Source: Herbaspirillum chlorophenolicum (GTDB lineage: Bacteria > Pseudomonadota > Gammaproteobacteria > Burkholderiales > Burkholderiaceae_D). From it: a DNA stretch of 64,000 nt. Positions 33,482-42,795 of this stretch are shown in pieces. How positions within the stretch are numbered: the stretch's first letter is position 1; each line of letters begins with the position of its first letter. A program made the translations under genes and the position numbers. A model generated the notes under the pieces. It did no database searches. It was given only the letters and a program-made list of their open reading frames with translations, and had not been told where the DNA came from. The stretch covers positions 1 through 64,000 of the forward strand of contig NZ_LFLT01000011.1 of assembly GCF_001189955.1 (NCBI RefSeq), written 5' to 3'.

Positions 33482-33698
33482 TCCGGGCGCCTGCCCGGCT
33501 GGCAAGCGCGCACGAAAGCCGAGCTCGCCTTGTCCAAAACCATTCAGCGCACCGCACCATTTGCGCGCAGCATGCACTGCAATACATCATGGAATGATAC
33601 ATATCCATCTCCATCCGTTTTGCTGCGTCCCCGACCTTCTTCCTCCCCCTCGCTCTGTAAACCGCATCCGGCGGCGCTTTTCAGCCGATTTTGATCGC

Positions 33699-33714
33699 TG
33701 GCACGGGCTTTGCA
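33699..33714 (+). promoter_or_regulatory. Sigma-54 promoter of the nitrate assimilation operon
   Basis: TGGCACGGGCTTTGCA matches the sigma-54 consensus TGGCACG-N4-TTGCA, with the -24 GG and -12 GC 12 bp apart. It lies about 150 bp before the transporter start. It implies NtrC-type activation under nitrogen limitation; I could not define a clear NtrC site upstream. Confidence 0.85.
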
Positions 33715-33794
33715 TTAACCCCCTCAGGATCAAAGGCGATCCCACCAATTTCTGATGCTGGTCTAACGATGGATCTGCAGCGCACAAGGACAAT

Positions 33795-33846
33795 GGCGTC
33801 CGCTTGACCCGAGGCAATGTGCCCGGGCTTAAGCGGGCGCCTTTTT
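33795..33846 (+). promoter_or_regulatory. Leader terminator hairpin before the nitrate transporter (antitermination candidate)
   Basis: GGCGTCCGCTT (33795-33805) pairs with AAGCGGGCGCC (33831-33841). An inner CCCG-GGCA stem closes on an ATG loop, and TTTTT follows: a strong rho-independent terminator inside the leader, 17 bp before the transporter ATG. Nitrate and nitrite operons of proteobacteria commonly use such leaders with an ANTAR protein (NasR/NasT) that allows read-through on nitrate. An upstream GATCC/GGATC pairing near 33740-33773 could be the second hairpin. No ANTAR gene is in the window. Confidence 0.7.
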
Positions 33847-33863
33847 GCTTTTAGGGACCAAAC

Positions 33864-35171
33864 ATGAGCAAAGCAAACCGTATCGCGTTGTTTTCGCTGG
33901 GCACGCCCCAGATGCGCGCCTTCCATCTGACCTGGATGGCTTTCTTCGTCTGCTTTTTTGCCTGGTTCGCCTGCGCGCCGCTGATGCCGGTAATCAAGGG
34001 CGAGTTCAATCTCAGCGCCGGCCAGATCGCCAACATCAACATCGCCGCCGTGGCCGTGACCATCCTGGTGCGCCTGGTGATCGGCCCGATGTGCGACCGC
34101 TTCGGGCCGCGCAAGGCCTACACCGGCCTGCTGCTGGCGGGCGCAGTGCCGGTCATCGGCGTGGCCTTCTCGCAAAGCTACGAAAGCTTCCTGTTCTTCC
34201 GCCTCTTGATCGGCGCGGTGGGCGCCAGCTTCGTGATCACGCAGTACCACACCTCGGTGATGTTCGCCCCCAACGTAGTGGGCACCGCCAACGCGGCGAC
34301 CGCCGGCTGGGGCAATGCCGGCGGCGGCGTGGCGCAGGCCGTGATGCCGCTGCTGGTGGCGGCGCTGATGATGCTGGGCGTCTCGCACGGCTGGGGCTGG
34401 CGCGTGGCGCTGCTGGTACCGGGCGTGCTCATGCTCATCATGGCCGCGCTCTACTGGCGCTACACCCAGGATTGCCCGGAAGGCAATTTCGACGAGCTGC
34501 GTGCCACCGGCGTCAACATCGAAAGCGGCAAGAAAGGTGGTTGGGCAAGCTTCCGTACCGCCGCCGGCAATTACCGCGTGTGGATGCTGTTCGTCACCTA
34601 CGGCGCCTGCTTCGGCGTGGAGATATTCATCCACAACATCGCCGCCATCTATTACGTCGACCACTTCAAGCTGTCATTCGAAGCGGCCGGCATGGCCGCT
34701 GCCAGCTTCGGCCTGCTGGCGCTGTTCGCCCGCGCGCTGGGCGGCTTTATTTCGGACAAGGTGGCGGCCGCCGGCGGCCTCAATCGCCGCGCCACGCTGC
34801 TGTTCGTGATGATGCTCGGCGAAGGCCTGGGCCTGCTGTGGTTCGCCCATTCCGGCAGCGTCGCCGGCGCGATAGTCGCGATGCTGTGCTTCGGCCTGTT
34901 CACTCACATGGCCTGTGGCGCCACCTATGCACTGGTGCCCTTCATCGACCGCAAGGCACTCGGCGGCGTGGCCGGCATCATCGGCGCCGGCGGCAACGTC
35001 GGTGCGGTAGCCGCGGGTTTCCTGATGAAAGGGATCGGCAATACGCAACAGACGCTGTCGATGCTGGGTGTGCTGGTCACCATCTCGGCGCTGTGCGCGG
35101 TGGCGGTGCGCTTCACGGCATCGGACAAGAGCGACGGCCCGGTACTGGCCGACAACAAGGTAGCAGCCTGA
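33864..35171 (+). CDS. Nitrate/nitrite transporter (NNP-family MFS)
   Basis: A 435-residue, 12-helix transporter of the nitrate-nitrite porter family. Both NNP signature motifs are present: TAGWGNAGGGVAQ in helix 5 and GIIGAGGNVGAV in helix 11. The central-helix arginines that bind nitrate lie in FFRLLIG and ALFARALGG. It imports nitrate for assimilation. It is the first gene of the operon, downstream of a sigma-54 promoter and a terminator leader, and 13 bp before nirB. It is best viewed as the NarK2/NasA-type assimilatory carrier. Confidence 0.93.
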   Translation: MSKANRIALFSLGTPQMRAFHLTWMAFFVCFFAWFACAPLMPVIKGEFNLSAGQIANINIAAVAVTILVRLVIGPMCDRFGPRKAYTGLLLAGAVPVIGVAFSQSYESFLFFRLLIGAVGASFVITQYHTSVMFAPNVVGTANAATAGWGNAGGGVAQAVMPLLVAALMMLGVSHGWGWRVALLVPGVLMLIMAALYWRYTQDCPEGNFDELRATGVNIESGKKGGWASFRTAAGNYRVWMLFVTYGACFGVEIFIHNIAAIYYVDHFKLSFEAAGMAAASFGLLALFARALGGFISDKVAAAGGLNRRATLLFVMMLGEGLGLLWFAHSGSVAGAIVAMLCFGLFTHMACGATYALVPFIDRKALGGVAGIIGAGGNVGAVAAGFLMKGIGNTQQTLSMLGVLVTISALCAVAVRFTASDKSDGPVLADNKVAA

Positions 35172-35184
35172 GGAGCAACCCAAC

Positions 35185-37764
35185 ATGAGCATGAACATCA
35201 TCGTCATCGGCCACGGCATGGTCGGCCACAAGTTCCTGGAATGCCTGGCCGAGAGCGGCACACCCAACCTCAAGGTCACCATCCTGTGCGAAGAGCCGCG
35301 CCCGGCCTACGACCGTGTCCACCTCTCCGAATTCTTCGCCGGCAAGAGCGCCGACGACCTGTCGCTGGTGGCGCCGGGCTTCTTCGACGACGGCAAAAGC
35401 CCGGTGCAGTTCGACCTCAAACTCAACGCCAAGGCCCAGCATATCGATTGCGTGGCCAAGACCGTGCTGGTCAATGTCAACGGCGCGGAAGAAACGCTGG
35501 CCTACGACAAGCTGATCCTGGCGACCGGCTCCTACCCTTTTGTGCCGACGGTGGCCGGTAACCAGCGCCGCGATTGCTTCGTCTACCGCACCATCGAAGA
35601 CCTGGAAGCGATGCTGGAATGCGGCAACCGTTCCAAGAGCGGCGTGGTCATCGGCGGCGGCCTGCTGGGCCTGGAATGTGCCAAGGCGCTACGCGACATG
35701 AAGCTGGATACCCACGTGGTCGAATTCGCGCCGCGCCTGATGGCGGTGCAGGTCGACGACAGCGGCGGCCGCATCCTGCGCCAGAAAATCGCCGACCTGG
35801 GCGTGACCGCGCATACGCAAAAGAACACGGTCGACATCGTCGACGGCAAGACCCACACCCACCGCATGAACTTCGAGGACGGCTCGCACCTGGAAACCGA
35901 CATGATCGTGTTCTCCGCCGGCATTCGTCCGCGCGATGAACTGGCGCGCGATTGCGGGCTCTCGGTTGGCGAGCGCGGCGGCGTGGTGATCGACAACAGT
36001 TGCCTGACCTCCGACCCGAGCGTCTACGCCATCGGTGAGTGCGCGCTGTGGAATGGCCGCATCTTCGGCCTGGTGGCGCCCGGCTACGACATGGCCCGCA
36101 TCGCCGCCAAACACCTGCTGTCGCACCTAGATGAAACGGCCGAACTGCCGCAGTTCACCGGCGCCGACATGAGCACCAAGCTGAAACTGATGGGCGTGGA
36201 CGTGGCCAGCATCGGCGATGCGCACGGCAAGGAGGCCGGCAGCCGCTCCTTCCAGTTCACCGACGAGCGCCGCCAGATCTACAAGAAGATCGTGGTTTCC
36301 GAATCCGGCAAGCACCTGCTGGGCGCGGTGATGGTGGGCGACGCCGCCGAGTACGGCACGCTGCTGCAGATGATGCTGAACAAGATCGAACTGCCGGAGT
36401 CGCCGGAGTTCCTGATCCTGCCGCAGTCCGACGGCAAGGCCAAGCCGGGCCTTGGCGTGGATGCGCTACCGGAGTCGGCACAGATCTGCTCTTGCAACAA
36501 CGTCTCCAAGGGCCAGTTGTGCGCGGCGGTCGCCGCGGGCGCCACCACCATCGGCGAACTGAAGGCCTGCACCAAGGCCGGCGCCACCTGCGGTGGCTGC
36601 GTACCGCTGGTGACGCAGGTGATGAAGGCCGAGATGAAGAAGCAAGGCCTGGCCGTCAACAACCATGTCTGCGAACACTTCCCCTACTCGCGCCAGGAGA
36701 TCTACCACCTGGTGCGCGTGGGCAAGGTCCAGAGCTTCGATGAACTGCTGGAAAAGCATGGCAAGGGACTCGGCTGCGACATCTGCAAGCCGCTTGCCGC
36801 CAGTGTGCTGGCATCGGTCTGGAACGAGTTCGTGCTGAAAAAGGAGCATGCCAGCCTGCAGGACTCCAACGACTACTTCCTCGGCAACATCCAGAAGGAC
36901 GGTACCTACTCGGTGGTGCCGCGCATGGCCGGCGGCGAGGTGACGCCCGATGGCCTGATCGCTGTCGGCCAGATTGCCAAGAAGTATGGCCTGTACACCA
37001 AGATCACCGGCGGCCAGCGCGTGGACCTGTTCGGCGCGCGCGTGGACCAGTTGCCCGACATCTGGGAAGAACTGATCGCCGCCGGCTTCGAGACCGGGCA
37101 CGCCTACGGCAAGTCGCTGCGCACGGTGAAGTCCTGCGTGGGATCGACCTGGTGCCGCTACGGCGTGGGCGACAGCGTGGGCTTCGCGGTGCGCCTGGAG
37201 AACCGCTACAAGGGCCTGCGCTCGCCGCACAAGATCAAGTTCGGCGTCTCCGGCTGTACCCGCGAATGCGCCGAGGCCCAGGGCAAGGATGTCGGCATCA
37301 TCGCCACCGAGAAAGGCTGGAACCTGTACGTATGCGGCAACGGCGGCATGAAGCCGCGCCATGCCGAACTGATCGCCTCCGACCTCGATGAAGAAACCCT
37401 GGTGCGCTACGTCGACCGCTTCCTGATGTTCTACGTGCGCACCGCCGACCGCCTTCAACGCACCAGCACCTGGCGCGAAAACCTGGAAGGCGGCATCGAC
37501 TACTTGAAGAGCGTGGTCATCGACGACAAGCTGGGCATCGCCGCCGAGCTGGAAACCGAGATGCAGCACGTGGTCGACACCTACGAATGCGAATGGAAGA
37601 AGGCCGTGACCGATCCGGAAACCCGCAAGCGCTTCCGCCACTTCGTCAACAGCAAAGCCGCCGACGGCAACATCCAGTTCGTCGAGGAACGCGGCCAGAT
37701 CCGGCCGGCCACGATGGCGGAAAAGAAGCTGCTGGATATCCCGGTAGTGGCCGAACCGGCCTAA
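35185..37764 (+). CDS. nirB: Assimilatory nitrite reductase [NAD(P)H], large subunit
   Basis: An 859-residue NirB, the siroheme enzyme reducing nitrite to ammonium with NAD(P)H. Domains: FAD/NAD(P)H disulfide-reductase-like part (about 1-400; IIVIGHGMVGHKFLECL and GVVIGGGLLGLECAKALRD), a BFD-type [2Fe-2S] domain from about 433 (CSCNNVSKGQLCAAV through KAGATCGGCVPL), then sulfite-reductase-like domains. The [4Fe-4S]-siroheme cysteines are C651 and C657 (CVGSTWC) and C691 and C695 (CTREC). Full length. It lies 13 bp after the transporter and 23 bp before nirD. Confidence 0.97.
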   Translation: MSMNIIVIGHGMVGHKFLECLAESGTPNLKVTILCEEPRPAYDRVHLSEFFAGKSADDLSLVAPGFFDDGKSPVQFDLKLNAKAQHIDCVAKTVLVNVNGAEETLAYDKLILATGSYPFVPTVAGNQRRDCFVYRTIEDLEAMLECGNRSKSGVVIGGGLLGLECAKALRDMKLDTHVVEFAPRLMAVQVDDSGGRILRQKIADLGVTAHTQKNTVDIVDGKTHTHRMNFEDGSHLETDMIVFSAGIRPRDELARDCGLSVGERGGVVIDNSCLTSDPSVYAIGECALWNGRIFGLVAPGYDMARIAAKHLLSHLDETAELPQFTGADMSTKLKLMGVDVASIGDAHGKEAGSRSFQFTDERRQIYKKIVVSESGKHLLGAVMVGDAAEYGTLLQMMLNKIELPESPEFLILPQSDGKAKPGLGVDALPESAQICSCNNVSKGQLCAAVAAGATTIGELKACTKAGATCGGCVPLVTQVMKAEMKKQGLAVNNHVCEHFPYSRQEIYHLVRVGKVQSFDELLEKHGKGLGCDICKPLAASVLASVWNEFVLKKEHASLQDSNDYFLGNIQKDGTYSVVPRMAGGEVTPDGLIAVGQIAKKYGLYTKITGGQRVDLFGARVDQLPDIWEELIAAGFETGHAYGKSLRTVKSCVGSTWCRYGVGDSVGFAVRLENRYKGLRSPHKIKFGVSGCTRECAEAQGKDVGIIATEKGWNLYVCGNGGMKPRHAELIASDLDEETLVRYVDRFLMFYVRTADRLQRTSTWRENLEGGIDYLKSVVIDDKLGIAAELETEMQHVVDTYECEWKKAVTDPETRKRFRHFVNSKAADGNIQFVEERGQIRPATMAEKKLLDIPVVAEPA

Positions 37765-37787
37765 GCAAACAGCAACAGGAGCCATCC

Positions 37788-38150
37788 ATGCACAGCGACC
37801 AACAAATCAAGCACTGGACGCCCATCTGCGACCTGGGCGATATCGTGCCCAACACCGGCGTCTGCGCGCTAGTGAACGGCGAGCAGGTGGCAGTGTTCCA
37901 CGTGATCGACACCACCGGCGGCGGCAAGGAAGCCCGCGTCTTCGCCATCGGCAATTACGATCCCAACTCGGAAGCGTCGGTGCTTTCGCGCGGACTGGTC
38001 GGCAACCTGGGCGAGCGCATCGTGGTGGCTTCGCCGATCTACAAGCAGCACTTCGACCTGCAGACCGGCGAATGCCTGGAAGAGCCGGCCAATTCGGTCA
38101 CCGCATGGCCGGCCCGCATCGAAGCCGGCCGCGTCTGGATCGGCGCCTGA
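37788..38150 (+). CDS. nirD: Assimilatory nitrite reductase, small subunit
   Basis: A 120-residue NirD with a Rieske-like fold but without the Cys/His cluster ligands, as usual for this family (NYDPNSEASVLSRGLVGNLG, VASPIYKQHFDLQTGECLEE). It partners NirB. ATG 37788 has CAGGAG upstream. The next gene starts 1 bp after its stop, so translation is probably coupled. Confidence 0.95.
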   Translation: MHSDQQIKHWTPICDLGDIVPNTGVCALVNGEQVAVFHVIDTTGGGKEARVFAIGNYDPNSEASVLSRGLVGNLGERIVVASPIYKQHFDLQTGECLEEPANSVTAWPARIEAGRVWIGA

Positions 38151-38151
38151 C

Positions 38152-39390
38152 ATGGACGCCCCGGCCGACAAGGATGGCAAACCCGCGCTGGTCGTCATCG
38201 GCAACGGCATGGCCGGCATGCGCACGGTGGAGGAATTGCTGAAGCTGGCGCCGGAACTGTACGACATCACCGTGTTCGGCGCCGAGCCGCACGGCAACTA
38301 CAACCGCATCATGCTCTCGCCGGTGCTGGCCGGCGACAAGAGCATCGACGACATCATGCTCAACACGCGCGAGTGGTATGCGCAGAACGGCATCACGCTG
38401 CACGCCGGCGACCCGGTCGAACACATCGACCGCCGCCGCCGCGCGGTGCGTTCCAGGAGCGGTGTCGAAGTACAATACGACCGGCTGCTGCTGGCCACCG
38501 GTTCCACCCCGTTCATCATCCCGGTGCCGGGCCATGCGCTGCCGGGCGTGATCGCCTTCCGCGATATCCAGGATGTCGATGCCATGCTGGAAGCGGCGCG
38601 CACGCACCGCCACGCAGTGGTGATCGGCGGCGGCCTGCTCGGGCTGGAAGCGGCCAACGGCCTGATGCGCCAGGGCATGGAAGTGACCGTGGTGCATGTC
38701 ACCGATACGCTGATGAACCAGCAACTGGACAAGCCGGCCGCAGAACTGCTGAAGAAGGCGCTGGAAGCCAAGGGTCTGCGCTTCCTGCTCAATGCCAGCA
38801 CCGCCGAGATCGTCGGCCCGGATCGGGTGAGCGCCGTACGTTTCAAGGACGGCAGTGAAATTCCCGCCGACCTGGTGGTGATGACCGCCGGCGTTCGTCC
38901 CAATATCGCGCTGGCCAAATCGGCCGGCCTGCATTGCGAGCGCGCCATCATCGTCGACGATACGCTGCAGACTTACGATCCGCGCATCTACGCGGTGGGC
39001 GAGTGCGTGCAGCATCGCAAGGCGACCTTCGGGTTGGTGGCGCCGATCTGGGACCAGGCGCGCGTCTGCGGCGCGCACCTGGCCGGCGCCGGCCATCGCC
39101 GCTACGTGCAGCAAGCCACCGCCACCAAACTCAAGGTGACCGGCGTGGACCTCTATTCGGCGGGCGACTTCATCGGCGCGGAAGACACCGAAGACCTGGT
39201 GCTGCGCGACCCTCGGCGCGGCGTCTACAAGCGCCTGGTGCTGCGCGGCAGCCGGCTGGTGGGTGCGGTGCTGTACGGCGACGTCAAGGATGGCCCGTGG
39301 TATTTCGACCTGATCCAGAGCGGGCGCGACATTTCCGCCTTCCGGCGCGAGCTTCCCTTCGGGCAGGCGATGTGCATGAAGGCAGCATGA
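38152..39390 (+). CDS. FAD-dependent NAD(P)H oxidoreductase, electron donor subunit for nitrate reductase
   Basis: A 412-residue pyridine-nucleotide-disulfide-reductase-like flavoprotein, similar to the N-terminal half of NirB and to NasB/rubredoxin-reductase proteins. LVVIGNGMAGMRTVEELLKL binds FAD, AVVIGGGLLGLEAANGLMRQ binds NAD(P)H, and IYAVGECVQHRKATFGLVAP is the second FAD motif. It lacks the BFD and siroheme domains; the BFD domain is instead at the C-terminus of the next protein. It lies between nirD and nasA with 1-bp and 13-bp gaps, so it most likely feeds electrons from NAD(P)H to NasA. Confidence 0.9.
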   Translation: MDAPADKDGKPALVVIGNGMAGMRTVEELLKLAPELYDITVFGAEPHGNYNRIMLSPVLAGDKSIDDIMLNTREWYAQNGITLHAGDPVEHIDRRRRAVRSRSGVEVQYDRLLLATGSTPFIIPVPGHALPGVIAFRDIQDVDAMLEAARTHRHAVVIGGGLLGLEAANGLMRQGMEVTVVHVTDTLMNQQLDKPAAELLKKALEAKGLRFLLNASTAEIVGPDRVSAVRFKDGSEIPADLVVMTAGVRPNIALAKSAGLHCERAIIVDDTLQTYDPRIYAVGECVQHRKATFGLVAPIWDQARVCGAHLAGAGHRRYVQQATATKLKVTGVDLYSAGDFIGAEDTEDLVLRDPRRGVYKRLVLRGSRLVGAVLYGDVKDGPWYFDLIQSGRDISAFRRELPFGQAMCMKAA

Positions 39391-39403
39391 GAGGATCGAC
39401 TAC

Positions 39404-42187
39404 GTGAACCTGTCCCAAACCCCGATCGCAATTGCCGTCGCCACGACCCAGACCACCTGCCCTTACTGCGGCGTGGGCTGCGGCGTATCGGCCTCGATGA
39501 AGCAGGACGGCAGCATCGGCATCAAGGGCGACGAGCTGCATCCGGCCAACCAGGGCCGGCTGTGCGTGAAGGGTTCGGCGCTGGGCGAAACGGTCGACCT
39601 CGATGGCCGCCTGCTGTACCCGAAGATGCGCGGCGCCGACGGCAACATGCGCCGCGTCGCCTGGGACGAGGCGCTCGATACGGTGGCGTCGACGTTTTCC
39701 GCCATCGTCGCCGAACACGGCCCGGATGCGGTGGCGCTGTACGTCTCCGGCCAGTTGCTGACCGAGGACTACTACATCGCCAACAAGCTGATGAAGGGCT
39801 ACATCGGCAGCGCCAACATCGACACCAATTCGCGCCTGTGCATGTCGTCGGCGGTGGCCGGCCACAAGCGCGCCTTCGGTGAAGACCTGGTGCCGCTGGC
39901 CTATGAGGATTTGGAACTGGCCGACATGGTGGTGCTGGTCGGCTCCAACGCGGCGTGGTGCCACCCCATCCTGTTCCAGCGCATCGCCAGGATCAAGGAA
40001 ACCAAACCGCACGCCAGGCTGGTGGTGATCGACCCGCGCCGCACCGCCACTTGCGAGCTGGCCGACCTGCACCTGCCGGTCAAGGCCGGCACCGATGTGT
40101 GGCTGTTCAACGGCCTGATGAGCTACCTGGCGCATCGCGGCGCGCGCGACAACGCCTTTATCGAGGCGCACACCAACGGCCTGAACGAAGCACTGGCAGT
40201 GGCCGACGCCGACTGCGCCGATCCCGCCACGGTGGCGCGCATCTGCAAGGTCGACCTGGCGGACTTGCTGGGCTTCTACGAAGCCTTCGCCGGGACGGAG
40301 AAAGTCGTCACCGGTTTCTCGATGGGCGTGAACCAGTCCTCGGCCGGCACCGACAAGGTCAACAGCATCATCAACTGCCACCTGATCACCGGCCGCATCG
40401 GCAAACCGGGCATGGGGCCGTTCTCGATCACCGGCCAGCCCAACGCGATGGGCGGACGCGAAGTCGGCGGCCTGGCCAACATGCTGGCCGCGCACATGGA
40501 CCTGGACAACGCCGTCCACCGCGACATCGTGCAAGGCTTCTGGGCCTCGCCGCGCATCGCCGACCAGCCGGGCTACAAAGCGGTCGACCTGTTCCGCGCG
40601 ATCGAGGACGGGCGCGTGAAGGCGGTCTGGGTAATGGCCACCAATCCCATGGTCAGCCTGCCGGACGCCGACCTGGTGCGACGCGCGCTGGAGAAATGCG
40701 AACTGGTGGTGTCTTCCGACATCATCGAAAAGACCGATACCAACACCTTCGCCCATGTGCTGCTGCCGGCGCTGGGCTGGGGCGAGAAGGATGGCACGGT
40801 CACCAATTCGGAGCGCCGCATCTCGCGCCAGCGCAGTTTCCTGCTGGCGCCGGGCGAGGCGCGCCCGGACTGGGAAATCATCTGCGACGTGGCCCGACGC
40901 ATGGGCTTCGACGGTTTCCACTTCGATGGCCCGCATGCCATCTTCGATGAACACGCACGCCTGTCGGCACACCGCAACGGCGAGCCCGAGGCCGCTGTCG
41001 GCGGCGCCGCCAAGAGCCGCCGCGTCTTCAACCTGGCAGGCCTGGCCGGTATCGGCAAGCCACAGTACGACGCCTTGCAGCCGATCCAGTGGCCGGTGCA
41101 GCGCCTCTCCGACGGCAGCGTGGCCGGCACCGCACGCGTGCTGGAAGACTTGCGCTTCACGCACGCCGACGGCCGCGCACGCTTCGTGGCGACCGCGCCG
41201 CGCAGCCCGGCCCACAAGACTTGCGACGACTTCCCGCTGGTGCTCAACACCGGCCGCGTGCGCGACCATTGGCACACCATGACGCGCACCGGCAAGTCGG
41301 CCACGCTGGCCAACCACATCCCCGAATCCTTCATCGACATCCACCCGCAGGATGCGCTGCTGTATGGCGTGCGCGAAGGCGGCCTGGCGCGTATTTCCAG
41401 CCGCTGGGGCGCGATGGTGGCGCGCGTGCAGCACGGCGGCGGCATTCCGCGCGGCAGCGTGTTCGTGCCGATCCACTGGAACGACCAGTCGGCCTCGGAT
41501 GCGCGCGTGGGCGCGCTGGTCAACCCGGTGGTCGACCCGGTCTCGGGTGAGCCGGAATTCAAGCACACGCCGGTGGCGATCGAGGAGTTCCGCGTTGCAT
41601 GGCACGGCTTCATCCTGACCCGGCACGAACTGGCATTGGACGACATCACGCATTGGACCCGCGTGCAGGGCCGCGACTTCACCCGCTTTGAGCTGGCCGG
41701 CCGCAGCAACATCACCGACCATGCGGCATGGGCGCGCAAGCTGCTGGGCGTGGACGATCCGGAAGCCGACTGGCTGGAATACGAAGACCTGACCGACGGC
41801 ACCTACCGCGCGGTGCACGTGGTGAACGACCGTATCGACATGTGCATTTTCATGTCGGCCCGCCCCGACCTGCCCTCGCGCTCGTGGCTGGCCGGCCTGT
41901 TCGCTAAGCAACAATTGGAAGAAGCCGACCGCGTCGGCCTGCTGGTAGGGCAACCGATCGAAAAAGGCGCCGATGCCGGGCCGACGGTGTGCTCCTGCTT
42001 CGGCGTGGGCCGCAACACGATCTGCGACGCCATCCGCAGCAAGGGCCTGAAGGAAGTCGGCGAAGTCACCGCCTGCCTGAAAGCCGGCGGCAACTGCGGC
42101 TCATGCGTGCCGGAGATCAAGAAACTGCTGGTGGAAATCAGCGTGGCAGAAACACCTTGCTCGAATGATCGATGGGTGAATCATTGA
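39404..42187 (+). CDS. nasA: Assimilatory nitrate reductase catalytic subunit with C-terminal BFD domain
   Basis: A 927-residue molybdopterin oxidoreductase reducing nitrate to nitrite in the cytoplasm. The N-terminal [4Fe-4S] site is C19, C22, C26 and C54 (TTCPYCGVGCGVS, GRLCVKG). The molybdenum-ligand Cys is about residue 146 (NSRLCMSSAVAG). MGPFSITGQPNAMGGREVGG and the C-terminal molydopterin-dinucleotide domain with GRVRDHWHTMTRTG follow. Residues about 864-910 form an added BFD-type [2Fe-2S] domain (CSCFGVGRNTICDAI, CLKAGGNCGSCVP) that can take electrons from the FAD subunit. The start is GTG 39404 with GAGG upstream. There is no Tat signal. Confidence 0.95.
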   Translation: MNLSQTPIAIAVATTQTTCPYCGVGCGVSASMKQDGSIGIKGDELHPANQGRLCVKGSALGETVDLDGRLLYPKMRGADGNMRRVAWDEALDTVASTFSAIVAEHGPDAVALYVSGQLLTEDYYIANKLMKGYIGSANIDTNSRLCMSSAVAGHKRAFGEDLVPLAYEDLELADMVVLVGSNAAWCHPILFQRIARIKETKPHARLVVIDPRRTATCELADLHLPVKAGTDVWLFNGLMSYLAHRGARDNAFIEAHTNGLNEALAVADADCADPATVARICKVDLADLLGFYEAFAGTEKVVTGFSMGVNQSSAGTDKVNSIINCHLITGRIGKPGMGPFSITGQPNAMGGREVGGLANMLAAHMDLDNAVHRDIVQGFWASPRIADQPGYKAVDLFRAIEDGRVKAVWVMATNPMVSLPDADLVRRALEKCELVVSSDIIEKTDTNTFAHVLLPALGWGEKDGTVTNSERRISRQRSFLLAPGEARPDWEIICDVARRMGFDGFHFDGPHAIFDEHARLSAHRNGEPEAAVGGAAKSRRVFNLAGLAGIGKPQYDALQPIQWPVQRLSDGSVAGTARVLEDLRFTHADGRARFVATAPRSPAHKTCDDFPLVLNTGRVRDHWHTMTRTGKSATLANHIPESFIDIHPQDALLYGVREGGLARISSRWGAMVARVQHGGGIPRGSVFVPIHWNDQSASDARVGALVNPVVDPVSGEPEFKHTPVAIEEFRVAWHGFILTRHELALDDITHWTRVQGRDFTRFELAGRSNITDHAAWARKLLGVDDPEADWLEYEDLTDGTYRAVHVVNDRIDMCIFMSARPDLPSRSWLAGLFAKQQLEEADRVGLLVGQPIEKGADAGPTVCSCFGVGRNTICDAIRSKGLKEVGEVTACLKAGGNCGSCVPEIKKLLVEISVAETPCSNDRWVNH

Positions 42188-42287
42188 AAACATTGGAAAT
42201 TCAATAATTTTCAAGACTTTCACCTGTGTGCCAGTGAACACACGGACCATTTGGCAATCCATGACCGTGTTCTATGGAGAATCCATC

Positions 42288-42659
42288 ATGTCCGCGGTAC
42301 GCTTCTTGAGCACAATTACGCTCTACGCTACATTTTTCGCCGCATCTACGGCACACACTGAGCCTTCAAGAGAGCGCTTGGACTCGTCTCCTTTTCTTGA
42401 TGCAGCCTCCGAGTGGACGCGCAAGTTACGCTTGAGCGATCTCGCCACGCAAGGCCCATCGGAGCAATGGCCTTTGCAGCAGTTGCGCCAGGTTGAGCCC
42501 TTGTGGCGGACGACGACAACCGCACTCCTCTGCGTCACTGCACATGCCGCCGGGGACTACTATGGAAACAGCAATACCTACATCTGCCCGTGGACGCCGG
42601 AACAGAACACCACCGCACCGCAAGGATCGAACGCACGAATAATCACCGACGGAAAATAA
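42288..42659 (+). CDS. Small exported protein of unknown function
   Basis: A 123-residue protein with a plausible Sec signal (MSAVRFLSTITLYATFFAAS, cleavage near STAHT). The mature part has two cysteines (LLCVTAHAAGDYYG, YICPWTPEQN) that could form a disulfide. GGAGA lies 8 bp before ATG 42288. I recognise no domain. It stands alone between nasA and tRNA-Pro. Codon use is less GC-biased than its neighbours, so it may be recently acquired or poorly expressed. Confidence 0.55.
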   Translation: MSAVRFLSTITLYATFFAASTAHTEPSRERLDSSPFLDAASEWTRKLRLSDLATQGPSEQWPLQQLRQVEPLWRTTTTALLCVTAHAAGDYYGNSNTYICPWTPEQNTTAPQGSNARIITDGK

Positions 42660-42712
42660 AATCGTCCCAGCAGGTTGACCTGCATGCGTGATCAGGCTAT
42701 TATCTCGCTTCT

Positions 42713-42789
42713 CGGAGTGTAGCGCAGCCCGGTAGCGCACCTGGTTTGGGACCAGGGGGTCCAAGGTTCGAATCCTTGTACTCCGACCA
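42713..42789 (+). tRNA. tRNA-Pro (anticodon TGG)
   Basis: A 77-nt cloverleaf with acceptor stem CGGAGTG/TACTCCG, D-arm with AGCGCAGCCCGGTAGCGC, anticodon stem CCTGG/CCAGG around TTTGGGA (anticodon TGG), T-arm GGTTCGAATCC and an encoded CCA end. Confidence 0.95.
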
Positions 42790-42795
42790 CACATC

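Noticed and set aside
33541-33600. NtrC binding site upstream of the sigma-54 promoter
   Set aside because: GCACC-like half-sites occur (CGCACCATTTGCGCGC), but no full inverted GCACC/GGTGC pair at proper spacing could be read.
39284-41953. 889-codon frame antisense to nasA
   Set aside because: It is the long antisense frame typical of GC-rich genes; nasA on the other strand carries all expected motifs.
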